A DNA stretch of 64,000 nucleotides from Sporosarcina beigongshangi (GTDB lineage: Bacteria > Actinomycetota > Actinomycetes > Actinomycetales > Micrococcaceae), in NCBI RefSeq assembly GCF_016820535.1, contig NZ_JADHDY010000013.1, forward strand, positions 86,991 to 150,990, written 5' to 3'. The position numbers were made by a program, and so were the translations under genes. Under the pieces are notes generated by a model that searched no databases, was not told the origin of the DNA, and saw only the letters and a program-made list of their open reading frames with translations. Shown here in pieces: positions 1-8,409 of the stretch (its first letter is position 1; the number at the start of each line of letters is the position of its first letter).

Positions 1-2304
1 CACGGAGATCTCCAGCTGCTTGGACAGACCGAAGCTGGTGAGTCCGTAGGCCAGGCCGTACGACATGGCCTTGACCTTGGAGCGCATGGCAGCGGTGACG
101 TCTTCCGGCGCCACGCCAAAGACATGCGATCCCACATACCGGTGCAGGTCCTCGCCCTCGGCGTAGGCCTGGATCAGCCCGGCGTCGCCGGACAGGTGCG
201 CCATGATGCGCATTTCAATCTGGGAGTAGTCCGCCGCGAGCAGGCACTCGTAGCCGTCGCTGACCACGAAGATGTCCCGGACCCGCCGGCCCTCCTCGGT
301 CCGCACGGGGATGTTCTGCAGGTTGGGGTTGTTGGAGGACAGGCGCCCGGTGGCAGCCACGTTTTGGGCGTAGGTGGTGTGGATGCGTCCGTCGTCGGCC
401 ACGGACTTCTTCAGCGTCTCCACCATCTGCTTGAGCTTGGAGGCCTCGCGGTGTGCCATGAGCTGGGCCAGGAACTCGTGCCCGGTCTTTTCCAGCAGCG
501 CCTTCAGGGATGCGGCGTCTGTGGTGTACCCGGTCTTGATCTTCTTTGTCTTGGGCAGTCCCAGTTCTTCGAAGAGGACTTCCTGCAGCTGCTTCGGCGA
601 GCCGAGGTTCACCTCGTGCCCGATCGCGGCAAACGCGGCCTCCTGGGCGGCGTTCATGGCGGCCGTAAAGTCGGCGAGCAGTGTGGCCAGGCGTTCCTGC
701 GAGACGTCGATGCCCGTCAGTTCCATCTGCGCCAGCACCGCGGCCAGGGGCAGCTCCAGTCCGTGCAGCAGTCCCTCGGCACCGCGCTCGGCCAGCATGG
801 GGGCGAAGTGTTCGCTCAGCAGCAGGGCAACATAGCCACGCTGGACGGCGTCGGCAAGGCGGGAGTCACCCTCCAGGCCAAGGTCGAGCTGGCCGGATTC
901 CTTGCCGCCGGCCTCAAACGTGACCTTCAGGTGAACCTGGCTCAGCTCGGGCAGTTCGTAGCTGCGGCGGTCCGGCTGGATCAGGTACCCGGACAGCGAG
1001 GTGTCATCCACCACGCCGCCCAGGTCCAGGCCGCGCACGGACAGCGCCTTGAGCGCCTCCTTGTACTCGTGCACCACCTTCGGCGCATCGCCGGACAGCC
1101 ATGCAGCCAGCGCCGACTCCAGCTCCTCGCCGGCCTCGGACAGGTCAACCACGACGGCGGAATCCTTGCGCACCAGCGCCACGGCCACGGCCTCGTGCGC
1201 CAGCCCCGCCTTTTCGCTCAGCACCTCCACGGCGGTCAGTTCCCCCTCGGCGCCGGCACCCAGCCAGGACCCGAGGGCGGAGGCACTGGCGGCCACCTGG
1301 TGGGCGGGCGCCTCGTGGCCCTCGCCGTCGTCGACGACTTCCTCCTCGCCAAACAGGTCAAAGAGGCGCTTGCGCAGGGTGTTGAACTGCAGCGCGTCGA
1401 AAAGTTCCTCCACGGCATCACGGTCAGGGGCCTGCAGCACAGTCTCGGACAGCCCCACGGGCAGGTCCATGTCGCGCAGCAGGTGGTTCAGGCGGCGGTT
1501 GCGCACGACGTCGTCAACGTGGGCGCGGAGGGACTCGCCCACCTTGCCGCCGATCGAGTCGATGTTTTCCAGAATGCCGTCCAGGCTGCCATACTGCTTG
1601 AGCCACTTGGCGGCCGTCTTGGGCCCCACGCCTGGCACGCCGGGCAGGTTGTCGGCCGTTTCGCCCACGAGCGCGGCCAGGTCCGAGTAGCGGTTGGGCG
1701 GCACGAAGTACTTGGTCTCCACGGCCTCGGCATCCATGGGCGGGATGTCGGAGATGCCCTTCTTGGGGTAGAGCACCAGAACCTTCTCGGTGATCAGCTG
1801 GAAGGCGTCGCGGTCGCCGGAGACCACCAGCACGTCCCAGCCGGCGGCCTCGCCCTGGGTGGAGAGGGTGGCGATGATGTCGTCGGCCTCGAAGCCGTCC
1901 ACCGAGATGGTGGGGATGCGCATGGCCTCCATGACCTTGATGATCAGGTCGATCTGGCCGTAAAACTCCTCGGGCGTCTTGTTGCGCCCGCCCTTGTACT
2001 CCGTGTACTCGAGTGAACGGAAGGTGGGCGTGTCAAGGTCAAACGCCACCACCACGTGGGTGGGCTTCTGCTGGCGGATCATGGTCAGCAGCATGGAGGT
2101 GAAGCCGTGAACGGCGTTGGTGTGCTGGCCGGTGTCGGTGGCGAAGTTTTCCGGCGGCAGCGCGTAGAAGGCGCGAAAGGCCATGGAGTGGCCGTCAATG
2201 ACGAGCAGGCGGGGCGTTTGTCCGTCCGGGATCCCGTTGGCGGGTCCGGCGTCCGGGGTGGTTGCAACAGTGGTCTTGGGGGCCGTCTTGGCAGAATCAC
2301 TCAC
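1..2304 (-). CDS. polA: DNA polymerase I, N-terminal 768 codons (cut by window edge)
   Basis: Family A DNA polymerase for repair and Okazaki-fragment processing. The start is read as GTG at 2304, giving MSDSAKT. The 5'-nuclease domain opens with LLVIDGHSMAFRAFYALP, and the helix-hairpin-helix region carries the DNLPGVPGVGPKTAAKWL signature. The middle 3'-5' exonuclease-like domain appears degenerate, as is usual in actinobacteria. The polymerase domain shows motif A (AADYSQIEMR) and motif B (YGLAYG). Motif C and about 120 residues lie beyond base 1. A TAGGCT box at 2312-2317 sits 7 nt before the GTG, which suggests a leaderless transcript. The thioesterase gene diverges only 19 bp away. A very long open frame on the opposite strand (124-2016) is a shadow of this gene. 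Confidence 0.96.
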   Translation of the reverse strand, partial: MSDSAKTAPKTTVATTPDAGPANGIPDGQTPRLLVIDGHSMAFRAFYALPPENFATDTGQHTNAVHGFTSMLLTMIRQQKPTHVVVAFDLDTPTFRSLEYTEYKGGRNKTPEEFYGQIDLIIKVMEAMRIPTISVDGFEADDIIATLSTQGEAAGWDVLVVSGDRDAFQLITEKVLVLYPKKGISDIPPMDAEAVETKYFVPPNRYSDLAALVGETADNLPGVPGVGPKTAAKWLKQYGSLDGILENIDSIGGKVGESLRAHVDDVVRNRRLNHLLRDMDLPVGLSETVLQAPDRDAVEELFDALQFNTLRKRLFDLFGEEEVVDDGEGHEAPAHQVAASASALGSWLGAGAEGELTAVEVLSEKAGLAHEAVAVALVRKDSAVVVDLSEAGEELESALAAWLSGDAPKVVHEYKEALKALSVRGLDLGGVVDDTSLSGYLIQPDRRSYELPELSQVHLKVTFEAGGKESGQLDLGLEGDSRLADAVQRGYVALLLSEHFAPMLAERGAEGLLHGLELPLAAVLAQMELTGIDVSQERLATLLADFTAAMNAAQEAAFAAIGHEVNLGSPKQLQEVLFEELGLPKTKKIKTGYTTDAASLKALLEKTGHEFLAQLMAHREASKLKQMVETLKKSVADDGRIHTTYAQNVAATGRLSSNNPNLQNIPVRTEEGRRVRDIFVVSDGYECLLAADYSQIEMRIMAHLSGDAGLIQAYAEGEDLHRYVGSHVFGVAPEDVTAAMRSKVKAMSYGLAYGLTSFGLSKQLEISV

Positions 2305-2323
2305 AGGTGCAAGCCTAGTCACC

Positions 2324-2782
2324 ATGAGCGATAAATTCACACCGCACCCCCGATCCGCCGAACTTCTCTCCGCGGGCGTCCCCGCCGAGTACCATTCCAT
2401 GCTGGGCCACCACGGCGTGGGGGGCCTTGTCGAGAAGATGGGGATCGTGTTTACCCACATGTCCGTCGAGAAAATGGTGGCCACCATGCCGGTCGATGGC
2501 AACACCCAGGTGACGGGCCTGCTGCACGGCGGCGCGCACGTGGTCCTGGCCGAAACCCTCGGCTCCTTCGCCGCAGCCTTCCACGCGGGCCCGGGCTCCA
2601 AGGTGGTGGGCATCGAGATCAACGCCACCCACCACCGCGGCATCGCCAGCGGCCTGGTCACCGGAACAGCCACCCCGATCCACCTGGGCCGCACCCTCGC
2701 CACGCACGAGGTGGTCATGACCAACGACGCCGGCCAGCGGCTGTCCACGTGCCGCATCACCAACATGATCCTGGCTTCCTGA
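2324..2782 (+). CDS. Hotdog-fold PaaI/MenI-like acyl-CoA thioesterase
   Basis: A 152-residue single hotdog domain, the usual size for PaaI or DHNA-CoA thioesterases. The segment GLLHGGAHVVLAETLGS matches the family's active-site helix, with HGG followed by a conserved Glu. It should hydrolyse an acyl-CoA; 1,4-dihydroxy-2-naphthoyl-CoA from menaquinone synthesis is the substrate of the closest-looking subgroup, but the sequence does not prove it. It diverges from polA by 19 bp, so the two promoters must overlap. It ends at a strong hairpin shared with the converging phosphate-transport operon. Confidence 0.85.
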   Translation: MSDKFTPHPRSAELLSAGVPAEYHSMLGHHGVGGLVEKMGIVFTHMSVEKMVATMPVDGNTQVTGLLHGGAHVVLAETLGSFAAAFHAGPGSKVVGIEINATHHRGIASGLVTGTATPIHLGRTLATHEVVMTNDAGQRLSTCRITNMILAS

Positions 2783-2858
2783 GCCGCCCGGGCCGCACCG
2801 GTTGCGGCCCGGACCTGGCACTCCCTGCGCACCACCGGGCGGTTGCCCGTTAAATGTC

Positions 2859-2911
2859 CGACGCCGGGCACCAGCCTTCCGATTGAAGCGGAAGGCAGGT
2901 GCCCGGCGTCG
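2859..2911. terminator. Bidirectional terminator hairpin between convergent genes
   Basis: Arms 2859-2881 and 2889-2911 form a 23-bp stem with one A-A mismatch around the 7-nt loop ATTGAAG. The hairpin lies between the thioesterase gene (+) and the phosphate operon (-). There is no long T tract on either side. Confidence 0.75.
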
Positions 2912-2958
2912 TTCGCGGACGAAATCCCCGAAAAGGCGCGAAGCCTAAACGTTGGGTC

Positions 2959-3213
2959 CTAGAAGATGTTGCCCAAGATTGTGCCGGCGGCCTTGCTCAG
3001 AGCCGGCACAATGAGGATGATGCCGATCGCGACGGCCAGCACGCAGAAGCCGAAACAGATGTAGGAACCCCACTTGGCGGCGTGGTTGATGCGGCCGTCG
3101 TCGTCTCCGCTGACAGCCGTGAAGCGCACGCCCAGGGAGTACATGGTCACGACGAATCCGGCGCTGACGAGGGTGGTCAGCGCAACCGTGACAAATCCAA
3201 ACCAGTCAATCAT
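2959..3213 (-). CDS. Small two-helix membrane protein coupled to pit
   Basis: An 84-residue protein with hydrophobic helices at about 5-28 and 50-75, joined by a polar loop (SGDDDGRINHAAKW). Its start codon overlaps the pit stop codon (ATGA, 3210-3213), so translation is probably coupled. No catalytic motif is visible. I do not recognise a named family; the context suggests an accessory or stability partner of the phosphate transporter, which is inference only. Confidence 0.75.
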   Translation of the reverse strand: MIDWFGFVTVALTTLVSAGFVVTMYSLGVRFTAVSGDDDGRINHAAKWGSYICFGFCVLAVAIGIILIVPALSKAAGTILGNIF

Positions 3214-4601
3214 TTCTTCCCCTTCTTGGCGGTTTCCTTCGCCTTGCCCTTGGGCGTGTCCGTGGCATGCTCGGCCGCCTTGGTCATGGCTTTCAGGACG
3301 GCGGTGTCGGCACGGTCCAGTGCCGTCTGGGCGGCGGCACGGATGGCGTCTGCATCTGCTGCCTTCTTCGCAGCCTTTTCCGCGGTCTTCTGAGCGGCGC
3401 GGGCCTTGGCAGCGAGGCGGTCGCGCTCCTTCTTGGACGGGATGTGCATGGCCTCGCCCACTGCGTCAACGTCGCTGATGGCGTTGCTGTGGTCAACCGT
3501 TTCTCGCTGGGAGATGATGAACATGGTCAAGATGGCTGCCAGTCCCAGGACGGCGACGATGATGAGCCCGACCGTGCCGGTGCGGATCAGGAGTGCGGCC
3601 AGGCCGCCCACGAGTGCCGCGGCCGGCAGCGTGAACAGCCAGGCGATGCCGATCTTGCCGATCGCGCCCCAACGGACGGTGGAGCCCTTGCGGCCCAGGC
3701 CGGAGCCGATCACGGAGCCCGAGGCCACGTGGGTGGTGGAGAGCGCGAAGCCGAGGTGGCTGGAGGCGAGGATCGCTGCGGCGGTGCTGGTTTCAGCGGC
3801 AAAGCCTTGTGCGGGCTTGACGTCGGTGAGGCCGGAGCCGAGGGTGCGGATGATGCGCCAGCCGCCGGCGTAGGTGCCGCCGGCGATCGCCAGGGCACAG
3901 GCCGTGATGACCCAGATGTGCGGGCCCGTTCCTGCCGTCTGCATGCCCGATGCCACCAGGACCAGGGTGATGACACCCATGGTCTTCTGGGCATCGTTGG
4001 TGCCGTGGGCAAGTGCCACGAGTGAGGAGCTGAAAACCTGGCCGCGGCGGAATCCGCCGCGCTTCTGCGTCAGCTTGTCGCCGGAATCCGGGTCGGAACG
4101 GCGCGTGATGCCGTAGGCCAGCTTCGTGCAGAAATACGCCACGAGCCCCGCAATAGTGGGGGCGAGGATGGCTGGCAGCAGGACCTTGGAAACCACCACG
4201 GCAAAATTAACGGCCCCCAGCGACCAGGTTCCGACGATGGCGGCACCTATCAGCCCGCCGAAAAGTGCGTGGGACGAGCTGGAGGGCAGCCCCAGGAGCC
4301 AGGTGAACAGGTTCCACAGCACGGCGCCCATCAGCCCGGCAAAGATCATCTCCGGGGTGATGGCGACACCGTTGGGTCCGCCCTCGTTGATGATGCCGCC
4401 GGAAATGGTCTTTGCCACCTCGGTTGAGAGGAAGGCGCCCACAAGGTTCAAGATCGCGGCCAGGGCCACAGCCGTCTTGGGCTTGATGGCACCGGTGGCA
4501 ATGGGTGTTGCCATGGCGTTGGCTGTGTCGTGAAAGCCGTTTGTAAAGTCAAAGAAAAGGGCCAGTGCTATGACTAGCACGACCATGAAGGTGAGATCCA
4601 C
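3210..4601 (-). CDS. pit: PiT-family inorganic phosphate transporter
   Basis: A 463-residue low-affinity phosphate/cation symporter of the plasma membrane. Both PiT half-repeats are visible: GFHDTANAMATPIATGA near residue 22 and ALAHGTNDAQKTMGV in the second half, with about ten hydrophobic segments. The last ~75 residues are a Lys/Ala-rich charged tail, probably cytoplasmic and helical. The start is read as GTG at 4601; an in-frame ATG at 4586 is possible because no clear ribosome site favours either. A -10-like TAGGAT at 4709-4714 and a three-unit PHO-box-like array lie upstream. Confidence 0.93.
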   Translation of the reverse strand: MDLTFMVVLVIALALFFDFTNGFHDTANAMATPIATGAIKPKTAVALAAILNLVGAFLSTEVAKTISGGIINEGGPNGVAITPEMIFAGLMGAVLWNLFTWLLGLPSSSSHALFGGLIGAAIVGTWSLGAVNFAVVVSKVLLPAILAPTIAGLVAYFCTKLAYGITRRSDPDSGDKLTQKRGGFRRGQVFSSSLVALAHGTNDAQKTMGVITLVLVASGMQTAGTGPHIWVITACALAIAGGTYAGGWRIIRTLGSGLTDVKPAQGFAAETSTAAAILASSHLGFALSTTHVASGSVIGSGLGRKGSTVRWGAIGKIGIAWLFTLPAAALVGGLAALLIRTGTVGLIIVAVLGLAAILTMFIISQRETVDHSNAISDVDAVGEAMHIPSKKERDRLAAKARAAQKTAEKAAKKAADADAIRAAAQTALDRADTAVLKAMTKAAEHATDTPKGKAKETAKKGKK

Positions 4602-4755
4602 CCGCGATCCAATCTAGAGGGGGCAAAAGCAAGACAGCGAAAATTGCAGTGGGGAGTATGTGACACCGGCTCCGGCCTTTCGGCATGCAGGCGCACCCAA
4701 CCGTTGTCATCCTACGACGATTTTGGCTCCGGTGGTGTACGTGGGCCCCGCCTTT

Positions 4756-4784
4756 GGTTAACGGAAGGTTAACGCCGGGTGAAC
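4756..4784 (-). promoter_or_regulatory. PHO-box-like array upstream of pit
   Basis: Read on the minus strand, three heptamers follow at exactly 11-bp steps: GTTCACC (4784-4778), GTTAACC (4773-4767) and GTTAACC (4762-4756). This matches the GTTCACC-type direct repeats bound by actinobacterial PhoP. The array sits about 20 bp upstream of the expected -35 region of a promoter with TAGGAT at 4709-4714, a normal activator position for pit. Pirin, which starts at 4893 on the other strand, is the less likely target. Confidence 0.65.
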
Positions 4785-4892
4785 CCCGCCGGCATCGGGA
4801 CGGGCTAGCATGAGCCCTAAAGCCTGCCTGGGTGGCGCTCCCCGCGGCATTGCACTTCCGCCGGCCACCCGCTTGTTGAAAGGAACGTATCC

Positions 4893-5894
4893 ATGAGCAA
4901 CGTGGAAAACAGCCCCACCGAGCTGCTTTGCCCCAGCAATCCCGGCGATTCCGCGGCTGCCGTGGAGATCCTCACGCCCCGGCTGGTCCCCCTGGGCGGG
5001 CCGCGCGCCATGACCGTTCGGCGGACGCTGCCGCAGCGCAGCCGCTCCCTCATCGGCGCCTGGTGTTTTGTTGATCACTATGGTCCGGACAACGTGGCGG
5101 ACTCCCCCGGCATGGCCGTTCCGCCACACCCGCACACGGGGTTGCAGACCATCAGCTGGCTGTTTTCCGGCGAGATCCAGCATGCCGACAGCGCCGGGCA
5201 CCACGCCAAGGTCCGCCCGGGCGAGTTGAACCTCATGACGGCCGGTCGCGGCATCAGCCATTCGGAGTACTCCACCCCCGCCACCACCGTCCTGCACGGC
5301 GTGCAGCTGTGGGCGGCCCTGCCCGATGCGGCACGGTTCACCGAACCCGGCTTCACCCACTACAGCCCGACGCCCAAGACACTGCCGGGCGCCGTCGTCA
5401 GCGTCTTCATGGGCCGCGCCGCCGGGGAGCAATCCCCCGTTGAGACCTTCACACCCATGGTGGGTGCAGAGATCGTGCTCGACGCCGGAGCCTCCCTCGC
5501 GCTCGACCTCGAGCCGGGCTTTGAGCACGGCTTCCTGGTGGACTCCGGGACCCTCCAGCTCGACGGCTCCCCCGTTGCCGCGGACGAACTCGGGTACCTG
5601 GGGACCGGGCGGAAGCAGGTGCTGCTGGGAGCCGGGGACGTGCCCGTCCGCATGCTGTTCATTGGCGGGGCACCGCTGAACGAGTCAATTGTCATGTGGT
5701 GGAACTTTGTGGGCCGCAGCCATGAGGAGATCGTGGCTTTCCGGGCCACGTGGCAGGCGGCCATCGGGGATGGTCCGTCGGGCGGCTTTGACGCTGTCAC
5801 CTCGTTCACACTGCCCACGGGCCAGGTCGATCCGCCCCTGCCGGCGCCGGTGCTGCCCACCGTGGCGCTCAAGCCCCGGTCCAATCCGAGTTGA
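4893..5894 (+). CDS. Pirin family protein
   Basis: A 333-residue bicupin. The N-terminal cupin has the pirin metal site: HPHTGLQT near residue 76, then a Glu/His segment ending GRGISHSE near 125. Pirins bind one metal ion; some act as quercetinases and others as redox-sensitive co-regulators, and the sequence does not tell which. The start ATG has an AAAGGA ribosome site 8 nt upstream. The gene stands alone and converges on the LLM oxidoreductase gene. Confidence 0.9.
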   Translation: MSNVENSPTELLCPSNPGDSAAAVEILTPRLVPLGGPRAMTVRRTLPQRSRSLIGAWCFVDHYGPDNVADSPGMAVPPHPHTGLQTISWLFSGEIQHADSAGHHAKVRPGELNLMTAGRGISHSEYSTPATTVLHGVQLWAALPDAARFTEPGFTHYSPTPKTLPGAVVSVFMGRAAGEQSPVETFTPMVGAEIVLDAGASLALDLEPGFEHGFLVDSGTLQLDGSPVAADELGYLGTGRKQVLLGAGDVPVRMLFIGGAPLNESIVMWWNFVGRSHEEIVAFRATWQAAIGDGPSGGFDAVTSFTLPTGQVDPPLPAPVLPTVALKPRSNPS

Positions 5895-5910
5895 TTCCGC
5901 CCCCGAAACC

Positions 5911-5965
5911 CAATACGCACAATGTGCCCCGAAGATTGAATCCTGGGGGCACAATGTGCGTGTTG
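5911..5965. terminator. Inverted repeat between convergent genes
   Basis: Arms at 5911-5930 and 5946-5965 pair with few mismatches around a 15-nt loop. Each arm contains GCACAATGTGC, which is itself palindromic. It lies 16 bp past the pirin stop and 46 bp before the LLM gene end, so it may serve as a bidirectional terminator. No T run follows on either strand. Confidence 0.5.
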
Positions 5966-6011
5966 GCGGCTGAATTACGGAGACAGGGTTCGCGCGGGGC
6001 TCGCGACGGCG

Positions 6012-7055
6012 TCAGCCCCTGGCGAGGTTTTCGCGCACGCGCGGGGCAACTTCGGTGGCGTAGAGCTCGATGCTCTTCATCATTGCCTCGTGCGGGAGCG
6101 TGCCGTGGCTGTATTTCATGTCGAAGCGGGACAGCCCCAGCGCCTTGGCCACCGTGGTGATCTTGTTGGCAACGGTTTCCGGGGAGCCCACCATGAGTGC
6201 TCCCCGTGGGCCGGCGGTGGCATCGAATTCGGCGCGGGACAGCGCAGGCCAGCCCCGGTCGCGGCCGATCCGGTTGTGCATGGCGGCGTAGTGCGGCCAC
6301 AACCCGTCCATGGCTTCCTGGTCGGTTTCGGCAATGTGCCCGGGCGAATGGACGCCGATGGGCTGTTCCGGCTGGCCGAATTCCTTCAGCGCACGGTGGT
6401 ACAGCTCGGTGAAGGGGGCGAACTGCAGAGGCTCCCCGCCAATGATGGCCAGCATGAGCGGCATGCCGTAGTGCGCCGCGCGGACCACCGACTGGGGGCT
6501 TCCACCCACTGCCACCCACGACTTCAATGTGCCGGACTCGGTGTGCGGGTAGACCATCTGGCTGTGCAGTGCCGGGCGGGTGTTGCCGCTCCAGCTGACC
6601 GGGCCCTGCTTGCGCAGCTCGTTGAACAGCTCAAGCTTTTCCTCAAACAGTTCCTCGTAATTGGCCAGGTCAAAGCCGAACAGGGGAAAGGACTCCGTGA
6701 AGGACCCCCTGCCCAGGATGACCTCTGCGCGGCCGGAAGAAACGGCGTCGAGCGTGGAGAAGCGCTGGAAGACGCGGATGGGGTCGTCGGAGCTGAGCAC
6801 CGTCACGGCCGAGCCCAGGCGAATGCGTTCGGTCTGCCCGGCAATGGCGGAGAGGACCATGTCCGGGGCGGAGACGGCGAAGTCGTCGCGGTGGTGCTCG
6901 CCGACGCCGAAGTAGTCAAGGCCCAGCTTGTCCGCCAGGACGGCCTGCTCGACGACGTCGCGAATGACGTGCGCGGCGGGCTTGGGCTCGCCGTTGGCGT
7001 CGTTGGTGATGTCTCCGAAGGTGTCCAGGCCGAGCTCAAGGTTGCCATGTGCCAT
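6012..7055 (-). CDS. LLM-class flavin-dependent oxidoreductase
   Basis: A 347-residue luciferase-like monooxygenase, a TIM barrel using reduced flavin (FMN or F420). The family signature includes DYFGVGEHHRDDFAVSAPD near residue 50, then ERIRLGSAVTVLSSDDPIRVFQRF and a GRGSF turn. The substrate is unknown. The start ATG at 7055 follows the ribosome site GGGAGG. It appears monocistronic. A decayed relative of the same family lies about 4.6 kb away at 11600-11800. Confidence 0.9.
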   Translation of the reverse strand: MAHGNLELGLDTFGDITNDANGEPKPAAHVIRDVVEQAVLADKLGLDYFGVGEHHRDDFAVSAPDMVLSAIAGQTERIRLGSAVTVLSSDDPIRVFQRFSTLDAVSSGRAEVILGRGSFTESFPLFGFDLANYEELFEEKLELFNELRKQGPVSWSGNTRPALHSQMVYPHTESGTLKSWVAVGGSPQSVVRAAHYGMPLMLAIIGGEPLQFAPFTELYHRALKEFGQPEQPIGVHSPGHIAETDQEAMDGLWPHYAAMHNRIGRDRGWPALSRAEFDATAGPRGALMVGSPETVANKITTVAKALGLSRFDMKYSHGTLPHEAMMKSIELYATEVAPRVRENLARG

Positions 7056-7156
7056 GGTTCCCTCCCTTTCTCAAAGAATATGCATTTGCATCTAATTGGG
7101 GAACTGGCCCGGTCGGGAATCTATTCCCGCGGCCGGCCCGGGCGCCCGCGTGGCCG

Positions 7157-8398
7157 CTACTGCTGGGAAGCGGCGAGGGCGGCCTTGCTGCGGTAGACCG
7201 ACAGGAAACTGGAGATGCGGCGGACGGCCTCTTCGATGTCGCTGACCGACGGCAGGATGACAAAACGGAAGTGGTCGGGCGTGGGCCAGTGGAAGGCAGT
7301 GCCGTGCGAGACCAGGATTTTCTGGTCCTGCAGCAGGTCAATCACGAACTTCTCGTCCGACTCGATGGGGTACATGTCCGGATCAAGCTTGACGAACAGG
7401 TACATGGCACCCGCCGCCGGAACGCAGGAGACGCCGGGGAGGCCATTCAGCAGCCGGGAGGCGAGGTCACGCTGCTCGCGGAGCCTGCCGCCGGGCTTGG
7501 TGAGGTCGTTGATGCTCTGGTAGCCGCCCAGCGACGTCTGGATGGCGTGCTGCGCGGGGACGTTGGAGCACAAGCGGAGGGAGGCGATGAGTTCCAGTGA
7601 CTCCTTGAATCCGGCCATCGCGGCACGCGGTCCCGACAGCGCGACCCAGCCCGCACGGTATCCGGGCATTCGGTACGCCTTGGACAGGCCGCTGAACGTC
7701 AGGGTTGCGACGTCGTCCGACAGGGAAGCCATGTGGATGTGGCTGCGGCCGTCGTAGATGATTTTCTCGTAGATCTCGTCGGCGAAGATGACCAGGTCGT
7801 GCTTGCGGGCCAGCTCAACAAACTTTTCCAGGATGTGGCGCGGGTAGACGGCGCCCGTGGGGTTGTTGGGGTTGATGATGACGACGGCGCGCGTCTGCGG
7901 CGTGATTTTTGCCTCAACGTCGGCCATGTCCGGCCACCATTCGTTGTCCTCGTCGCACAGGTAGTGGACGGGGACGCCGCCGGTCAGCGTGACAGAGGCG
8001 GTCCACAGCGGGTAGTCGGGTGCCGGGATGAGAACCTCGTCGCCGTTTTCAAGGAATGCCTGAAGGGTCATGGAGATCAGTTCGCTGACGCCGTTGCCCA
8101 CGAAGATGTCATCCACGCCAATGGTCATCAGGCCCTTGGTCTGGTAGTACTGGGAGATGGCGGTGCGGGCGGAGAAGATGCCCTTGGAATCGCTGTAGCC
8201 CTGGGCGCCGCGAAGGTGGTGGATCATGTCCACGACAATCGACTCCGGCGCCTCGAGGCCAAACGGGGCGGTGTCGCCCAGGTTCATGCGCAGGATCCGA
8301 TGCCCCTCCGCCTCCATTTTTTGGGCCGCATGCAGGATGGGACCGCGGAGTTCATACCGGACGTTGGCTAATTTGCTGGAATGTTGCATCGGGCGCAT
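7157..8398 (-). CDS. alaA: Glutamate-pyruvate (alanine) aminotransferase AlaA
   Basis: A 413-residue PLP-dependent class I aminotransferase making alanine from pyruvate and glutamate. It resembles E. coli AlaA along its whole length: RGPILHAAQKMEAEGHRIL, IINPNNPTGAVYP, and the PLP lysine in TFSGLSKAYR near residue 245. The start at 8398 gives MRPMQHSSKLANV, which aligns with the E. coli N-terminus; ATG at 8407 is an alternative. The upstream ABC-2 permease gene ends only about 12 bp before this start, so the two may be co-transcribed even though their roles look unrelated. Confidence 0.93.
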   Translation of the reverse strand: MRPMQHSSKLANVRYELRGPILHAAQKMEAEGHRILRMNLGDTAPFGLEAPESIVVDMIHHLRGAQGYSDSKGIFSARTAISQYYQTKGLMTIGVDDIFVGNGVSELISMTLQAFLENGDEVLIPAPDYPLWTASVTLTGGVPVHYLCDEDNEWWPDMADVEAKITPQTRAVVIINPNNPTGAVYPRHILEKFVELARKHDLVIFADEIYEKIIYDGRSHIHMASLSDDVATLTFSGLSKAYRMPGYRAGWVALSGPRAAMAGFKESLELIASLRLCSNVPAQHAIQTSLGGYQSINDLTKPGGRLREQRDLASRLLNGLPGVSCVPAAGAMYLFVKLDPDMYPIESDEKFVIDLLQDQKILVSHGTAFHWPTPDHFRFVILPSVSDIEEAVRRISSFLSVYRSKAALAASQQ

Positions 8399-8409
8399 GC
8401 TTTCCATCT

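Noticed and set aside
124..2016. 630-codon open frame on the plus strand
   Set aside because: It is antisense to polA, whose motifs are unambiguous; its residue use (Gly/His/Gln/Val-rich) is typical of high-GC shadow frames.
6090..7196. 368-codon open frame on the plus strand
   Set aside because: Antisense shadow of the LLM oxidoreductase gene with no conserved motif.
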